DNA of 64,000 nt, from the NCBI GenBank assembly GCA_964020085.1, contig OZ026601.1, forward strand, positions 22,876,038 through 22,940,037, given 5' to 3'. Under the pieces are notes generated by a model. The model worked only from the letters and a program-made list of their open reading frames with translations. It searched no databases and was not told the DNA's origin. The DNA comes from Micromussa lordhowensis (Eukaryota > Cnidaria > Anthozoa > Scleractinia > Lobophylliidae). This document shows, one piece after another, positions 23,036-32,847 of the stretch (position 1 is its first letter; every line of letters starts with the position of its first letter). Position numbers and translations under genes: made by a program.

Positions 23036-23978
23036 TTATAAGAGTTCACTCTCTACTGCAACACATTCCTTTTGGAACTTCTCCTGCCAATATTCCTCTC
23101 TCTTTTCAGCATTCCTCCGCACTTTTTGTTCATTTTTCAACTGCATTGCAAGTTCCTCTTTGGTCATGTACCTTTTGTTACATTTAGGATGAATTTCCAT
23201 TTGACTTTCCCTGCGCCTTTTTCTTTTGTTGTACTGCAGACGAAGTTGAGAGCAGTTGTTACATATTTGACTTGGACCGCACAAAACAAGGCAATTGCGT
23301 GCGAACACCCTCTTGCTTTCAACATCTGCAAGACGTACAACACCAGCCACATGGGTTAACGTGGAGAGAACACAACTAGCATCTTCTTGGAAACCATAGC
23401 AAAGAGAGGATTGGTCCACATAGTTCAGCGCATATGAAATTTGATTTTCAATTGTTTTCTCTCCGAGCAGCTTCTTAAATTTAAGTTCCTTGTTGAGGTC
23501 GATGCTGTTTCCATGCGCTCTTACCACAAGGGAGACTACCGGTAGATCAGGGTTGTCAGGGGTTGTCTGCTTGACTAAAAGTTCTGTGATTCCCCGTTGG
23601 CCGCCGTATTCCCAATTTTCATGTCGAATGAGACTGACCTGGTCATCGCGATCTTGAATGCGGTGCCAGTGATGTGGCAATTGCAGTTTTTTTGAGGAAA
23701 TAGAGAGACTTTCCGAACTGTCACAGTCACTGCTTCCTTCATCGTGGGTTTCTTGGAGGGTTCTTCGTCGCAAATTCAAGTACGCTCGTTCTCGGTGCTT
23801 CCTAGTTCCCCTTTGTACTACACGAACTTTTCCGCCAAAGGAATCGGCCATTATCCAGCCTAACGTCTGGCGGGACAGCTGTTTCTGGGGAACGTTCTCC
23901 CTTTCTTGATTTGCATGTTCCAGGATTTCGTTAATTAGAACCGTGTGACTTTCTGCGTAATCATAATTTGCAAGTACC
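23036..23978 (-). CDS. Unrecognised charged protein, single exon of a larger gene
   Basis: The minus-strand frame is open from an acceptor-like CCTCTAG (exon start 23978, one base of phase) through an internal Met at 23851 to a stop at 23036. That is about 313 residues. It has a Ser/Asp-rich stretch, a middle region with QISYALNYVDQSSLCYG, a Cys-containing CGPSQICNNCSQLR segment, then KRKRRRESQ (a possible nuclear signal). It ends in a Lys/Glu-rich likely coiled coil (MTKEELAMQLKNEQKVRRNA). I do not know the family. The stop lies only about 55 bases from the foldback element tip, so the original C-terminus may have been lost. It may be a transposon-borne protein; no catalytic motif was seen. 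Confidence 0.6.
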
Positions 23979-24026
23979 CTAGAGGAATTTAAATAATGAA
24001 TATATTAAGCTTGTATAAAGGGGGCA

Positions 24027-24063
<37 letters not shown>

Positions 24064-24133
24064 TATTACAAGATAATTTGGTTTTATCAACTGGGTTGAT
24101 AATGTGAATTGTCCACCGTAAAGAGATTCGGAA

Positions 24134-24167
24134 GCTGACGTTTCGAGCGTTAGCCCTTCGTCGGAGC
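24134..24167 (-). ncRNA. Hammerhead-ribozyme-like motif of the Penelope-like element
   Basis: On the minus strand the core reads CCGACGA, a short hairpin GGGC-TAAC-GCTC, then GAAAC and GTC. Penelope-like elements are known to carry hammerhead motifs in their terminal repeats. Here the usual U of CUGANGA is C, so cleavage would probably be lost. It lies about 100 bases after the stop of the GIY-YIG fragment, the expected place. Confidence 0.5.
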
Positions 24168-24263
24168 GAATCAAGGAATTGTGGGTTGTGTGTGGTTTAT
24201 ATACAGAAATGTGGAGCTACGCTATTGGTTGGTGCCTGGCAACGTGAAAAACAACAGAATGAA

Positions 24264-24947
24264 TTAGTTGAATGAAAAGCATTCGTTGATACCGTGAGGA
24301 TTAAGAGTGCCGATTTGAAAAATAAATCTTTGTTCAAGAGTTTTGCGGCTTTCTTTCTTTCCGCAGACTGCCATATGTTGCTTAGAATGATTCGGCAGAT
24401 TAAAGTGTCTAGCGACCGGTTTAGAAGCGTCTTTATCGTCTTTCTCTACGTCGCGAAGGTGTTCTCGGAAACGGTCGCCTAGTCGTCTACCTGTTTCGCC
24501 GATATATAACTTTTTGCAAAGAGTGCAAGTTATACAGTAGATGACATTGGCTGAGGTACAGGTAAATTGATCTCTGATCTTAATGGATCGCTTGGGTCCC
24601 AACAATTTCTCAACGTTGTAAATGAAAGGACATGTTTTACATCGCGCGCGTGCGCATTTAAAAGTCCCAGGTTGTTCACTCGTTTTGAATGCACTTCTAA
24701 CTAAAAAGTTACCTATGTTTTTGTCGCGTTTGAATGAAATTAATGGCGGTTGCGAAAAGATTCTACCAGTATCGGGATCATTTTGAAGTAATTTAAAGTT
24801 TTTGAGAATGATGGATTTTACTGCATGATTGTGAGGGTGAAATGTGAGGGTGAATGGAATTCTATTATTATTCTCCTTCTGAGACGTTTGTAGTGCTGAC
24901 TGCCAACAAATTGATCGGCAGTCAGCACTACAAACGATTGAAGACAT
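24264..24947 (-). pseudogene. Penelope-like retroelement, C-terminal GIY-YIG part (5' truncated)
   Basis: The frame encodes the linker and GIY-YIG endonuclease end of a Penelope-like polyprotein. A cysteine block (CARARCKTCPF) is followed by NVIYCITCTLCKKLYIGETG, carrying the I-Y and Y-I-G elements, then RRLGDRFREHL with the catalytic Arg region. It ends with GTLNPHGINECFSFN and a stop. The reverse transcriptase is absent. The upstream break falls in a 20-base perfect hairpin (24885-24936), so the ATG there is not a true start. Activity is excluded by truncation. Confidence 0.85.
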
Positions 24948-24949
24948 TA

Positions 24950-25235
24950 AGGAAGTTTTAAATCTTAAATTAAGTCGATAAGCGTCTCAATACAAGAGTT
25001 CTGGTATAAGCCAATTTTCAATCTTAAGTTAAGATTTGAAAGATCTTGTCTAAGTTATTTCCAGTCTTATTTTAAGATTAAATTTCCTCTAACCTCAGAG
25101 GTCTGATTTTAAGACTTTATCATCTAAAGTAAGATGGAAATATGTCTTTACTTAAGATGACTATAAATCTCATAGTAAGATAACAGACCCATCTTACCTC
25201 AGAACGTCTTAGTATAAGATTTTAGTTTTTACGGA
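24950..25235. repeat. TAAGAT/ATCTTA-rich tract
   Basis: The words TAAGA and TCTTA occur many times in under 300 bp, often spaced 15-40 bases apart on alternating strands. It has no ORF. It may be an eroded foldback repeat. Confidence 0.4.
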
Positions 25236-25239
25236 GTAA

Positions 25240-25700
25240 GTTTGATTAGACTTCGCTCAAGTCGCTCTTTTTTTTCAAAGAAATTTCAAAATAAATATCT
25301 GACTTGGAAGTATTTAATGGAAAATAAAGATGAGAAACAAATTAGTAACGCAAAACAGTGGCCGATCTCGTCCAAACGCTAACAATAAATATTTACGTTA
25401 ATTTACGCAAATGAAGAAAAAGTTATAGACGAGCCAGTCTACGTCAGCTAGCTTTGCTGAACGCATCGTTAAACTATTTTACGCAGTCGAAAGGTTGGTT
25501 ACGCACGTTAACAGTCCGTACAAATTGGTAATAAGAATATTGATAATAATTCATTTAAGCTTCAATTTAATAGTGCGATGTACTCACCATAACTTCCACT
25601 CAGGCAAATACCCACATACATGTAATTTTACTGGCTTCGATACCCTCTCTGAAATTTCGACTTCTTGCTCGTTCAGGTGATGATGTTTCGAGAGCATTGC
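25240..25700. other. No gene seen
   Basis: AT-rich sequence between the TAAGAT-rich tract and the second direct repeat. I see nothing in it. Confidence 0.4.
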
Positions 25701-25701
25701 C

Positions 25702-26180
25702 ACTAAGCTAGTGCAAACTTAAACAGCAAAGCCTGAAAACATATAACAAAGATCTAGATGTGAATTAAATGGAGGCTAGATGTTCATACATTCATTATGA
25801 CCCTCTAGGCGGTATTACTTTCTTACATAGTACCGATTAGAGGGACAAGACAGGATCAAAAGCTAAGCGTGCAAGCTTGGGTTAAGTGATCTAGGATTTT
25901 ACAGCAATATCACCATCACAGCATTCGGTCTTTATAAAAAAAAGGTTTCTACTTCAACTGTTTGGAAATTACTTTATAGATTCTAATTCGTGTACGATAT
26001 CAACTTCACATAAATTAAAGGCAAGGTTACACTATGAATGCTACTCAAAAGAAGCTCCAAAAGCTCATAGAGGAGGATTTCAAATTGGTATATTGCAAAA
26101 CATACTTCTTTTTCTTCTTCGACGCGTGCTTTGTCCCCTCGATATATTACTCTTCTTTACTCCGTAAAAGAAGGCCAACA
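25702..26180. repeat. Direct repeat copy 2 (partner at 20030)
   Basis: It matches the stretch at 20030-20487 in the same orientation, including ATGAATGCTACTCAAAAGAA and the CTTTTTCTTCTTCGACGCG block. It carries a small extra piece (GCATTCGGTCTTTATAAAA). The pair flanks the foldback element, the charged-protein exon and the Penelope-like fragment. Confidence 0.8.
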
Positions 26181-26259
26181 GATTTACCGAGAATTTCCGA
26201 AAGCCGACCGAATCGGATATTCGTTCCTAGTACTCCTCGGCGGTCCCTCTAGACGGTAT

Positions 26260-27060
26260 GATGTAACGAAGCGGGCCAGCGTGTTGTACATGTACGTCAC
26301 GGCCATCAGCTTGAACAGCCGAAGCACGAGGAGTTTCAAGTGGGAGAATTTGCTGCCAAATGGCTCTTCTGAAGGAAAAGAGGGACTCTGAAGTGGATAA
26401 TTGCTAAAGGTATGTTTAGTTTAACCTCTTGTATGAGATGTTGTTGGGGTTTTCATACAGAACGCCGCAGAAAACATCAATAACACTGGTCGCGCAGTGA
26501 CTGCCACTGATGTAGTGATGAAGAGTTTCCAGTCCATAGGAATTCAGCATACTAAGAATATGCATTGCAATGATTTTTCCTGCTTTAAGTTACTTTCTCT
26601 ACAAAAGACTTTTTCAGTTAACGTCAACCGGTTGTAATTCGAAGAATAAATGCCTCAATGAAAATTCTGCGGTGGATTGGTGTGAAGTCCGCCATTTCAT
26701 CAATTTCAGGTCGTCTCGCATTTGACGAGTTCGCGTTGTTTACTCTATTTCGTTTTACTCTTTAGAAGTAGTAACCGAATGTAATTCCAAACATACGTTT
26801 CTATGTCTGTAGAGAAAACACGCAGCAATCCTTGAGTGGGTGCGGTTCAGCGAAATACGAGATTTCCTATATTCTACTACGGTCGTTTTTCGAAAGCTCC
26901 GGCTCCAGAAACTTTTCGGCCAACAAAGCCATTTTTAGTTAAGGGACTTAACCTAAAAAATGCGACTTTTTATAATGATTTGTAACACCCAAGGCTTGAA
27001 TCAAAACCGTACAAAACCATATATCAATGGAAAGCTTGTGAACATGAGCAAGATTTTTGA
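26260..27060. other. No gene seen
   Basis: Mixed AT-rich sequence between the second direct repeat and the duplication that flanks the ISL2EU element. No ORF with recognisable motifs. Confidence 0.4.
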
Positions 27061-27236
27061 ATTGCTGTTGTTTGTAACCTTATACGGTCAATAATTGTGA
27101 CCCCGATACTTTGCATGACCTGAGTGTACTTGAGAAAAGATATTCTGTCACAGATTTTCTGAAATCTTGAGCTTTATAACTCAGTATAGAGTATAAAGCT
27201 ATTCCTTTGGATGAGCATAGAACTTTTTTGATAAAT
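27061..27236. repeat. Left copy of the duplication flanking the ISL2EU element
   Basis: It runs from ATTGCTGTTGTTTGTAACC to GATAAAT and ends exactly where the terminal inverted repeat starts. The right copy is at 36554-36717. Differences seen: an extra GAGAAAAGATATT here, one A fewer before AAGCTATTC, and two substitutions. Confidence 0.85.
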
Positions 27237-27347
27237 AGACCTTTTCAAGGTTAACACCGCCATTTTGCCGGGGGTGCAAAACTACTGGGGCGAGCGCGCG
27301 GCCGAGCATGAAATGCAAATGGCGACACTGCTGAATAATCTGTTAAC

Positions 27348-28775
27348 ATGCCAAAACACGCTCGTTGTGCGGTAGGTTTTTGCGATAATGATAAAAGATA
27401 TCCTGACCTTGCTTTTGTCAGATCACATGTGGAGAATTTAGTATATCACAAGTGGCCAACCGACCCTAAACTTGCTGAAATATGGCGAAAACAAGTGGCA
27501 AAGACTCGAAGTGATTCCTTCAATCCTTCCCCTGGTGCTAGTGGGACTTTCGTGTGTTCAAATCATTTCCCATGTGGACGAAGAACTCCTGAAAACCCTA
27601 AAACGGATTTTCCGTCTATTTTTATGACTGTTTCGGATTACCTGCAGAAAAAATCACCCAAGAAAAGGAAAGCGAACAAGTTACAAGAAGCTGGTTCTGC
27701 AAGAAGCCTGTTCCCTAGCTCCAAGGAGTCAAAGCAGGATCCTGAGGAGAGTGATAGTGATGATGAAGAAATGGAAGCAGATGCAGATTACTCCGTTTCA
27801 GTTTCAATGCAATTCGAACAGTTGACAAGAGAAATGGAAGTAAAAGTCTACACAGATCTGCCATCACCGAAAGCATTCAAATTCTTGTTCGATTATTTGA
27901 GCCCAAAGGCTCGGTTTATGCAATATTGGAGGGGTGGAAAACAAACAAGAAAAGAATCGTCTCAACCTCCCTCTCCTTTTGAGTTAGCAACTGGCTATCT
28001 CAAAGGAAGACCTGGGCCAGAGAGGAAGCTTTGACTTGAACAGGAGTTTTTACTGACTCTTATGAAACTAAGACTAGCTCTTCTAACTTTTGATTTGGGG
28101 TTCAGGTTCCATGTGTCAGCTTCCACTGTCAGTAGTGTTTTTATAACTTGGGTTAAGCTCATGTCCAAGGAACTCTCCGTTTTAATTGTGTGGCCTAGTC
28201 GACAACAGATCAAGATAACCCTCCCATACTGTTTTAAAAAGCTTTATCCCAAAGTAAGATGTGTAATTGACTGTTTTGAGTGCTTCGCAGAAACTCCAGG
28301 TGGACTTGACCTGGCAGCAACACTATGGAGTGAGTACAAGCACCACTATACATGTACTTTCAAAGTCCTTGTTGCCATCACCCCAAATGGAGCAATTTCA
28401 TATGTTTCACCATGTTATGGAGGCAGGGCATCTGATATTTTTATTGTAAGGAATCGTGGGTTTTTAAAAATGATTGAGCCTTACGATGAAGTCATGGCAG
28501 ACAGAGGTTTTAAAATCCGAGAGGACTTGATGATGTACATGGCAACATTATGCATTCCACCTAGTTGTGCATCATCTATGCAAATGCTACCATGTGATGT
28601 CAGAGAGACATCAAACATTGCAAATGTCAGAATTTATGTTGAACAAGCTATTGGACGGCTCAAAGTTTTTCTTATTCTGAAAAATGAACTGCCTATTACC
28701 CTGCTTCCCCTGGCTGATGATATTGTTCGTGTCTGCTGTGCATTGTGCAATTTGCTTCCACCACTCTGTGTTTGA
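27348..28775 (+). pseudogene. ISL2EU transposase: THAP finger, HTH, DDE endonuclease (one in-frame stop)
   Basis: Residues 1-90 form a THAP-type C2CH zinc finger: CAVGFC, HKWPTDPKLAEIWRKQV, then FVCSNHF. An acidic linker follows. After an in-frame TGA at 28032-28034 the same frame continues with LEQEFLLTLMKLRL, a helix-turn-helix typical of DDE_Tnp_4 proteins (SASTVSSVFITWV). The DDE core shows IDCFE (first Asp), VMADRGF (second Asp) and RIYVEQAIGRLK (Glu), with GGRASD between them. The frame closes at 28775. Total length would be about 475 codons. The stop separates the DNA-binding and catalytic halves, so neither half alone should transpose the element. Confidence 0.88.
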
Positions 28776-29518
28776 TATTTTTATTTACAAATATGCCAAG
28801 GTGACCACATATTCAGTTTAGAGACTGGGGCAGGTTCATTTGAGAACTGTTAACATGTCAATGAAATGGGAAACTACTACTACACTGTACATAGATGACA
28901 TTGTTGTGTATTTCAAGGCATAAGAGCAATACATTGCATTTTCTATTTCAGATTGAACAGTCCCCACAAAAGCTATCTAATGAACTTGGCTTTCTTTGAA
29001 TGGAGGTCCTTCCATGAGTGAATGAAATGTTACTTTGTACAAAACAGTTTTGTTTAAATTATCATGAAATACCGGTATATTTCCAAATCAAATTGTATTT
29101 ACATAATGTTAAATTGATTAAGGAATTGAAATTTGCTATTAGAAATGTGCGTAATTAACTGTAGCAACAGGAATGTTCATACAACATTTTCATAACATTT
29201 CATAAAAAATGCATCAACAAAACAATACTAAACAATAAGTGGCTATAAAAAATATATAGAAATGTGTAAATAACTCTGACTTTTCTCCATGTCTAACTTA
29301 GTAGAAATGAAAATGCATCCAACATTCTTAAATTGTTTCTACATGTAGAAAAATATTACATGATGCAATTAAAACATTTTGTAGGTTATATATGTACTTC
29401 TTGGACTGGTGTATTAAAGTTCTTAACACCTTGTGAATCTATGATTTTGTCAATTTGATGTTTGGGATTAGTTACAGCTGTATGTAACCATGTGGTGAAA
29501 CTTCTCCTTGTGAACAGT
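28776..29518. other. ISL2EU interior, noncoding
   Basis: AT-rich sequence between the transposase stop and the DIRS insertion. It is part of the gap between the two convergent ISL2EU genes. No ORF of note. Confidence 0.5.
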
Positions 29519-29723
29519 AATTTAAAAATTAAACGAGACTTACCTGTAAGGTGAAGTTTGATTGGAATTCTATGAGTCATTGGTCAGGAACTAGGGAGTC
29601 ACGTGAGATAGAGCGCGGGAACCTGAGCATTCAGTCTTTAAAGCCTGTGAGTGGACACATTCTCACATATATAGGGAGGGCGGAAATATATGCCCAATAT
29701 TGAGTATTCATAACATAGGGTAG

Positions 29724-29860
29724 GGTGTGACTCCCTAGTTCCTGACCAATGACTCATAGAATTCCAATCAAACTTCACCTTACAGGTAAGTCTCGTTTAA
29801 TTTTTAAATTCTATTTCGTCATTGGTCTACGTCACTAGTGAGTCACGTGAGACTTTAAAG
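29724..29860. repeat. Internal complementary region of the DIRS element
   Basis: Its first part (CTCCCTAGTTCCTGACCAATG to GTCTCGTTTAATTTTT) is the inverted copy of 29521-29614. Its second part (ATTTCGTCATTGGTCTACGTC to GTGAGTCACGTGAGA) is the inverted copy of 34062-34106. In the DIRS model this region templates circle formation. Confidence 0.8.
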
Positions 29861-29906
29861 CAATGTGGCCACGAACTGATAGAACAGGAAAAAGACCATT
29901 TATTGC

Positions 29907-30833
29907 TTATTTGTCAGAACAATCATGTGCTGAAACAAGTTTATCCCCAAAATTTACATTTTCTTGAACTGGTTTGTCATAAAACTTCCTAAAAGTACTC
30001 TCTCTGGACCATCCAGCTGCATCCATGATGGTATTTATGGACACATTATTTGCATTTGCAGCTGAGGTAGAAGCAGCTCGGGTACTATGGGCAGAGAAAA
30101 CCTTAGTGTCTATCCCAGCTTTCTTCATCACATCTTTGATCCATCGACTAACAGTGTCTCGACTGACTGGTTTGAAAGGTTTAGTAAAACTTAGCCAGAA
30201 AGGATCATGTCCATCTCTAACTGGTTCTGTTAGTTCTACATAGCGCTTTAAACAGGTCACAACACAAAGTCGACGGTCAACTGGATACGATTTAAACTCC
30301 AAGTGTCCCTGATGCTTGCCAGGTTTGGATGTCTTCAAAAGTTGTGTAATTTCAAAGGAAATAGTGTCACTTGTGGAGCGCATACTACTAATTGTGAGGG
30401 CATGAACAGTTTGGCATCGCTGGCCAGATAACAATGCAACTAGCATAACAGCTCTATGTGTAATGTCCTTGAGGTTAGCTTCCTCAAGTGGAGGTAATGT
30501 TTTAAAATAATCTAACACAACAGAAACGTCCCATATGTTACTGTAACGTGGCAATGAAGGCCTGGACTCAAAAACACCTTTAAGGAAACGGGAAACTAAA
30601 GGGTGATGTCCAAAAGAGCTGCCATCTGGAAGGAAGATCACTGTAGACAAAGCACTTCTAGCTGTGTTTATACCACTGTAAGAAAGGCCATTTTCATACT
30701 GTTGATGAAGAAATTCCAGGCCATTCTCTAGAGAAGCTGAAATGGGATTAATACCCCTTGAACGACAGAACACTCTCCATCTTTGGTGGTAAGTGTCATA
30801 CTGCTTTTGTGTGCCTGCTCGCCAGGATTGCAT
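29907..30833 (-). CDS. DIRS tyrosine recombinase
   Basis: 308 residues. The N-terminal part resembles a SAM-like core-binding domain (WRVFCRSRGINPISASLENG). The catalytic domain shows the first Arg in LLSGQRCQTVHAL, the H-x-x-R box in FSAHSTRAASTSAA, and the Tyr in FRKFYDKPV. These are the R-H-R-Y residues of tyrosine recombinases. It would insert the extrachromosomal circle by site-specific recombination, replacing a DDE integrase. It overlaps the end of the RT ORF by about 106 bases in another frame, a usual arrangement in DIRS elements, where the downstream ORF needs its own start or recoding. Confidence 0.9.
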   Translation of the reverse strand: MQSWRAGTQKQYDTYHQRWRVFCRSRGINPISASLENGLEFLHQQYENGLSYSGINTARSALSTVIFLPDGSSFGHHPLVSRFLKGVFESRPSLPRYSNIWDVSVVLDYFKTLPPLEEANLKDITHRAVMLVALLSGQRCQTVHALTISSMRSTSDTISFEITQLLKTSKPGKHQGHLEFKSYPVDRRLCVVTCLKRYVELTEPVRDGHDPFWLSFTKPFKPVSRDTVSRWIKDVMKKAGIDTKVFSAHSTRAASTSAANANNVSINTIMDAAGWSRESTFRKFYDKPVQENVNFGDKLVSAHDCSDK

Positions 30834-32791
30834 GATGATCTTTGCAGCGCCAGCCGAAATTCCTCTGCTCGTGAGGTGATCCCTGACAAGTGGCAGACCA
30901 GTAGTTGCAGTTTCTTGTGCAGAGGGTGCAGCAGCTGAGGTTGTGCTGGTAGGTACAGTGTGTCTTCCTTCCTAGGTAGGATCACAGGAAAATCGATGAG
31001 CATATGCATTAAATATGGCCACCAAATCTGAGTAGGCCAGTTTGGCACAACTAACAGGCCTGTAGCCTCCTCGTCAGAAATTTTTTGTAATACCCGTTGT
31101 AATACACTAAACGGGGGAAATGCATAAAATGTATAGCCCTTCCATGAGACATGAAATGCATTAATGGCTTGAGCCTCAGGGTCAGGTTTGTATGAAACAT
31201 AAGGTTTAAGCTGGAAATTTAATCTTGAGGCAAATAAATCCACATCAGGTTTAACACCTAGTTTTTTAATGGAGGCATTAAAGAGTGGCTTCTGTAAAGC
31301 CCATTCGGTTTCTCTACGAGAAAGCCGTGACTCTCTATCTGCCTCTATGTTTTGTTTCCCAGGGATATGCGTGACTGTTAGCCAAACCCTATGGTCTATG
31401 CACCACAACCAGATTTGGTGTGCCAGTTGATTGTTCAACCTGGAGTGGCATGTACCCATCTGGTTTATTGTGGTCACAGCCGTAGTGTTGTCAACCAGGA
31501 GTTTAACATGCTTTCCTGAGATTGTATTTGAAAAGGATTTTAAGGCAAGGAAAACAGCAAACATTTCCAAATAATTAATATCATGTTGGGTTTCTTCTGG
31601 AGTCCAGTTTCCTCCAGCAGTTACTGTTTCCATACAGCAGCCCCATCCAATCAGAGAGGCATCTGTTGTCATAGCAACCTGGGGTTCCCCATGATTTATA
31701 AGGTTATATGTTGTATCAAGTGCACTGATCCACCATTTAAGATCAGCTGTGGCTTCTGGGGATAAAGACATATTCTTATCAAAATTCCCTTTATTTATTT
31801 TCAATGCCTGAGTTTTGTCCATTTCAAGAAACTTATGGTGTAGAGGACCATACATAACTCCAGGAAAACTAGAGGTCATAAGCCCTAGTACCTGAGCCAC
31901 ATCCCTAATACATGGAGAGGCAGTAGCTAGCAAATTCTCACAGGCATTCTTTAGTTTAAGAGCCCTTTCAGGAGTCAGTGACACTTGCATCAAAACTGAA
32001 TCAAGAACAAACCCCAAAAAGGTTATCTTCTGAGTAGGAACTAGGACAGACTTTTCTGGGTGGACAATAAACCCTACTTTGTCAAGCAAAGTGGCAGTAT
32101 CAATGACATTTCTCAAACACAGGGAAAAGTTATCTGCTGTCAACCAAGAATCGTCTATATATGCAACTGATATGTGCCCTTGTTGTCTTAAGCAGGAAAA
32201 TATTGGCTTCAGTAGCTTTGTAAATTTCCGAGGGCAGAGTGCTAGCCCATTTGGAAAACATACAAAGTGATACAAGTTTCCTTTCCATTTAAACTTGAGA
32301 AATTTCTGGTGCTCCTTGCATATTGGTACTGTGTAATATGCATCTTTTAAGTCTATGGATGCCATGTAACATCCAGGTTTCATTAGTCTGATAGCAGACC
32401 AAATGTTGTCCATTTTGAAATGATAATGAGTTACATTTGTATTGAAGGACTTCAGATTTAAAATCATACGATGGGAGCCATCCTTTTTTGGTCTTGTAAA
32501 TATAGTTGATATAAATTCCCCAGCTTCATGTTTGCTGGGTTGGAGAACACCTTTTTTAAGGAGTTTAGCGATTTCCAAGTCAACAGATTCTGTTTGAATG
32601 TCAGATAGCTTAGGTTGTGTAAAGGGTTTTCCCTGCAGAGGCACTGTGTCAAGTTCAATAAACTGACCAGTAACTGTCTCTAAAATTTCAGGATCAGAGG
32701 TCAACTCATGCCATATGTGAGAATAAGCAGCTAAACTGCCTGCTTTGAATGTTTGTGCTCTCTGTTGAAAATATTCTAAAAGTGATGGCAA
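30728..32791 (-). CDS. DIRS reverse transcriptase - RNase H
   Basis: 687 residues. The reverse transcriptase core includes HRMILNLKSFN, MASIDLKDAYYTVPI with the first catalytic Asp, FPNGLALCPRKFTKL, and the YIDD box. The RNase H domain follows with MTTDASLIGWG, YLEMFAVFLALKSF and LLVDNTTAV, keeping its Asp/Glu residues. A C-terminal extension contains KPDVDLFASRLNFQLKPYVS, a motif usual in DIRS-like polyproteins. No internal stop was seen. It is preceded by the gag-like ORF with a 56-base gap and a GTAAGC splice-donor-like site. Confidence 0.92.
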   Translation of the reverse strand: MPSLLEYFQQRAQTFKAGSLAAYSHIWHELTSDPEILETVTGQFIELDTVPLQGKPFTQPKLSDIQTESVDLEIAKLLKKGVLQPSKHEAGEFISTIFTRPKKDGSHRMILNLKSFNTNVTHYHFKMDNIWSAIRLMKPGCYMASIDLKDAYYTVPICKEHQKFLKFKWKGNLYHFVCFPNGLALCPRKFTKLLKPIFSCLRQQGHISVAYIDDSWLTADNFSLCLRNVIDTATLLDKVGFIVHPEKSVLVPTQKITFLGFVLDSVLMQVSLTPERALKLKNACENLLATASPCIRDVAQVLGLMTSSFPGVMYGPLHHKFLEMDKTQALKINKGNFDKNMSLSPEATADLKWWISALDTTYNLINHGEPQVAMTTDASLIGWGCCMETVTAGGNWTPEETQHDINYLEMFAVFLALKSFSNTISGKHVKLLVDNTTAVTTINQMGTCHSRLNNQLAHQIWLWCIDHRVWLTVTHIPGKQNIEADRESRLSRRETEWALQKPLFNASIKKLGVKPDVDLFASRLNFQLKPYVSYKPDPEAQAINAFHVSWKGYTFYAFPPFSVLQRVLQKISDEEATGLLVVPNWPTQIWWPYLMHMLIDFPVILPRKEDTLYLPAQPQLLHPLHKKLQLLVCHLSGITSRAEEFRLALQRSSCNPGEQAHKSSMTLTTKDGECSVVQGVLIPFQLL

Positions 32792-32847
32792 AATAGTTTC
32801 ATACTCGCTTACCTGTGTGGTGCGAAGTTTCGTAATTGTGTCACTGG

